DNA of 7,633 nucleotides, from assembly GCA_011524575.1 (NCBI GenBank), contig WTKB01000019.1:1-7633 (forward strand), read 5' to 3'. Position numbers and translations under genes: made by a program. Below are positions 5,821 to 7,633 of the stretch, piece by piece (within the stretch, counting starts at the first letter, position 1; each line of letters starts with the position of its first letter). The notes beneath the pieces were generated by a model. It did not search any database. It saw only the letters and a list, made by a program, of their open reading frames with translations, and was not told the origin of the DNA. Origin of the DNA: Aquimarina sp. Its GTDB lineage: Bacteria; Bacteroidota; Bacteroidia; Flavobacteriales; Flavobacteriaceae.

Positions 5821-6468
5821 CTATTTTCTGCCGAAATCAGCAGGGATTTCTCCCCAAATTTTAGTTTCCCATTTTATGATTTTTGTGGTATAAGTATTGT
5901 TTTTTAACCAAAAAACAGCTCGTTCCATTAACGCAAAAGAGTCTTTGTTTTTTGTAGTTTTTTGTAGGGTGGTATTTGCCTTTTTTTTACGTACCCAACT
6001 CATAGCGGTTTTGCTGTCCGTGTAAATAGGTCTTGGGTCGTTATGTTTTTTTAAATAAGCTAAAGCGTGTACCAGTGCTAAAAATTCGGCGATATTATTT
6101 GTGGATTGTTCTAGTTTTCCAAAGTAAAAAATCTGTTTTTTTGTACGAGTGTCTACGCCTTGGTATTCTGCAATTCCAGGGTTTCCGCTACAGGCGGCAT
6201 CTACACTGATGGAATTCCAAATAGGGGTATTTGTACCAAATAAACTTTTATTATTTTGAGGGGTCTTTTGGTAGTTGAAACCAGAAGCGTTTTTACTAGA
6301 ATCTATACCATGCAAAAACGCTTCTTTAGCTTCTTTTAAACTTGTATATGACTTATAAATAGCTCCTTCAAATTGGTGTACAGCGGTTTTACAGTGGTTC
6401 CAGGAATCAAAAATACCTGTTTCATATCCTTTCCACACTACATAATATTTTTGTTTTGAACGTGCCAT
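5821..6468 (-). CDS. rnhA: Ribonuclease H with N-terminal hybrid-binding (viroplasmin-like) domain
   Basis: The protein has 215 residues. It cuts the RNA strand of RNA/DNA hybrids such as R-loops and lagging-strand primers. Residues about 6-51 (KYYVVWKGYETGIFDSW...FEGAIYKSY) form the caulimovirus viroplasmin/RNase H1 N-terminal domain that binds the hybrid. Residues about 84-215 form the RNase H fold. The four catalytic acids can be placed as Asp90 (SVDAACSGNPG), Glu128 (TNNIAEFLALV), Asp151 (IYTDSK) and Asp211 (WGEIPADFGRK). The usual E. coli His loop before the last Asp is absent; the WGEIPADFGRK ending is my recollection of the Bacteroidota type. The ATG at 6468 gives the full N-terminal domain. 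aroB lies 92 bases upstream on the same strand, so the two may share a transcript; no TAnnTTTG box is visible in the gap. Confidence 0.92.
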   Translation of the reverse strand: MARSKQKYYVVWKGYETGIFDSWNHCKTAVHQFEGAIYKSYTSLKEAKEAFLHGIDSSKNASGFNYQKTPQNNKSLFGTNTPIWNSISVDAACSGNPGIAEYQGVDTRTKKQIFYFGKLEQSTNNIAEFLALVHALAYLKKHNDPRPIYTDSKTAMSWVRKKKANTTLQKTTKNKDSFALMERAVFWLKNNTYTTKIIKWETKIWGEIPADFGRK

Positions 6469-6491
6469 TAGGTGTATATAAGTCTATTATG

Positions 6492-6543
6492 CCAATTCTT
6501 GTTTAAAACTACTGTAAAATAAATCATTTTGAGTAAGAATTGG
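6492..6543. repeat. 9-base inverted repeat in the aroB-rnhA gap
   Basis: CCAATTCTT (6492-6500) and AAGAATTGG (6535-6543) are perfect inverted repeats separated by 34 bases. The spacing and the lack of a following T-run on the - strand argue against a simple terminator. It could be a protein-binding site upstream of rnhA or chance. Confidence 0.4.
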
Positions 6544-6560
6544 TGTTATTTTACTGCTTA

Positions 6561-7633
6561 TTAGCTATTAATACGATTATAATAATTTAAAGATTCTGAA
6601 AGTAGTTCCACAGGAACTTCACAATTATATTTAGGAACACCTATTTGTTCTAAAAGTACAAAAAGAATTTTTCCGGATTCATTTTTCTTATCAAAAATAA
6701 GTAAATCAAAAATCGCTTGGTAATCTTCTTCTAGTATAGGTACTGCAGGGTATATTTTTGTGAAATTTTCAGAGATTTCTTTTAAATTATTTTCTGGTAG
6801 ATTTAGTAACTTCATAGATAAGTAAGCCTCTGTAATCATCCCTATAGCAATAGCCTCGCCATGTAGTAAGCTAGGTTTTTCTGGGTGTGTTAAAAAGTAG
6901 GACTCAATGGCATGTCCAAGAGTATGTCCAAAGTTGAGGTATTTTCGTACACTACGTTCAAAAGGATCTTCAGTTACAATGTTATTTTTAATAATGACAG
7001 ATTCATGAATTAAACCATCTAATTCTTCTAGATGTATATTTTGTGTTTGTACCAAACGTTCCCAGTAGTTTTGGTCTTGGATTAGTCCGTGTTTTAGCAT
7101 TTCTGCAAAACCACTACGAATTTCATTGCTAGGTAATGTTTTTAAGAAACTAGGCATTACAAGTACCATTTCAGACTCACTAATTACCCCTACCATATTT
7201 TTTAAACTTCCTAAATCTACACCTGTTTTTCCTCCTACAGAAGCATCAACCATAGATAGTAAGGTTGTAGGTACATTAATGTAGTTTACTCCTCTTTTAA
7301 ATGTACATGCAACAAAACCGCCTAAATCCGTAACAACGCCACCTCCTAGGTTAATAATAAGTGCTTTTCGATCTGCTTCTAGTTCAGATAAACTATTCCA
7401 AACACCACTGCAAGTTTCAATGTTTTTATGTATTTCACCTGCCTCTATCTCAATAACTTCTATAGGTATTTGTGTGGTGATATTTGTTAAAAAATAAGCT
7501 AAACAATGTTCGTGTGTATTGGTATCTACAAGTATGAAAATAGCACTAGGAGGGGTGTTTTCTAGGTATTTATTTAGTTGTTGATAACAGGTATGATCTC
7601 CGAAATAAACAATAGAATCTCTTGACTTTATAG
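6561..7633 (-). CDS. aroB: 3-dehydroquinate synthase (N-terminus beyond the window)
   Basis: This is the second enzyme of the shikimate pathway. It converts DAHP to 3-dehydroquinate using NAD and a divalent metal. The frame is open from the stop at 6561-6563 to the window edge, giving 356 visible residues, about the family's full length, so only a few N-terminal residues are missing. Counting from the edge: the NAD-binding GGGVVTDLGGFVA is at 96-108, the substrate loop TTLLSMVDASVGGKTGVDLG at 122-141, and the metal ligands are Glu177 (GFAEMLKHG), His240 (FGHTLGHA) and His257 (LLHGEA). The spacing of 63 and 17 residues matches bacterial AroB. An internal ATG at 7253 is Met127 of the enzyme, not the start. 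rnhA follows 92 bases downstream on the same strand. Confidence 0.95.
   Translation of the reverse strand, partial: IKSRDSIVYFGDHTCYQQLNKYLENTPPSAIFILVDTNTHEHCLAYFLTNITTQIPIEVIEIEAGEIHKNIETCSGVWNSLSELEADRKALIINLGGGVVTDLGGFVACTFKRGVNYINVPTTLLSMVDASVGGKTGVDLGSLKNMVGVISESEMVLVMPSFLKTLPSNEIRSGFAEMLKHGLIQDQNYWERLVQTQNIHLEELDGLIHESVIIKNNIVTEDPFERSVRKYLNFGHTLGHAIESYFLTHPEKPSLLHGEAIAIGMITEAYLSMKLLNLPENNLKEISENFTKIYPAVPILEEDYQAIFDLLIFDKKNESGKILFVLLEQIGVPKYNCEVPVELLSESLNYYNRINS

Noticed and set aside
7251..7253. ATG at 7253 as the start of aroB
   Set aside because: The frame stays open to the window edge and the upstream part carries the GGGVVTDLGGFVA NAD-binding motif, so this Met is internal.
1..7633. 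CRISPR arrays, tRNA or rRNA genes, transposase genes
   Set aside because: I found no regularly spaced repeats, no cloverleaf or rRNA signature, and no transposase-like reading frame.

Overview
The window is AT-rich and its genes are typical of Bacteroidota, most likely a flavobacterium. The evidence is a lipoprotein-type TamA homologue (TamL), an RNase H with an N-terminal viroplasmin-like domain ending in PADFGRK, and an exact TAnnTTTG promoter box instead of a TATAAT-type box. Strong Shine-Dalgarno sites are not evident. The species cannot be named from the sequence.

Layout: (1) Positions 1-113 hold the C-terminal tail of an unrecognised + strand gene. (2) Positions 112-434 are non-coding and repeat-rich: a 156-base palindrome (112-267) followed by a possible decayed relative (267-434). 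(3) Positions 455-2194 (+) encode a 579-residue alpha/beta-hydrolase-like protein with a GYSRGA nucleophile elbow and a long acidic, then Arg-Ser-rich, tail. (4) Positions 2208-2290 hold a second, 83-base palindrome of the same family in the same orientation. (5) Positions 2372-7633 are conserved housekeeping genes: tamL (-), a divergent TrmH/SpoU RNA 2'-O-methyltransferase (+), rnhA (-) converging on it, and aroB (-), which runs off the right edge with only a few N-terminal residues missing.

The right two thirds are ordinary core genome: outer-membrane assembly, RNA modification, RNA/DNA hybrid removal and the shikimate pathway. The left third looks accessory. Its main point of interest is the palindrome pair. 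Each copy folds on one axis along its whole length. In the stems of both copies every transition-type mispair is G-U on the + strand and none is A-C, and differences between the copies mostly keep pairing. Each copy also starts at or just after the stop codon of a + strand gene. This suggests a transcribed, structurally selected hairpin or a mobile hairpin element tied to gene 3' ends, with the hydrolase gene as its cargo or neighbour. No RNA genes of known families, CRISPR arrays or transposase genes were seen.
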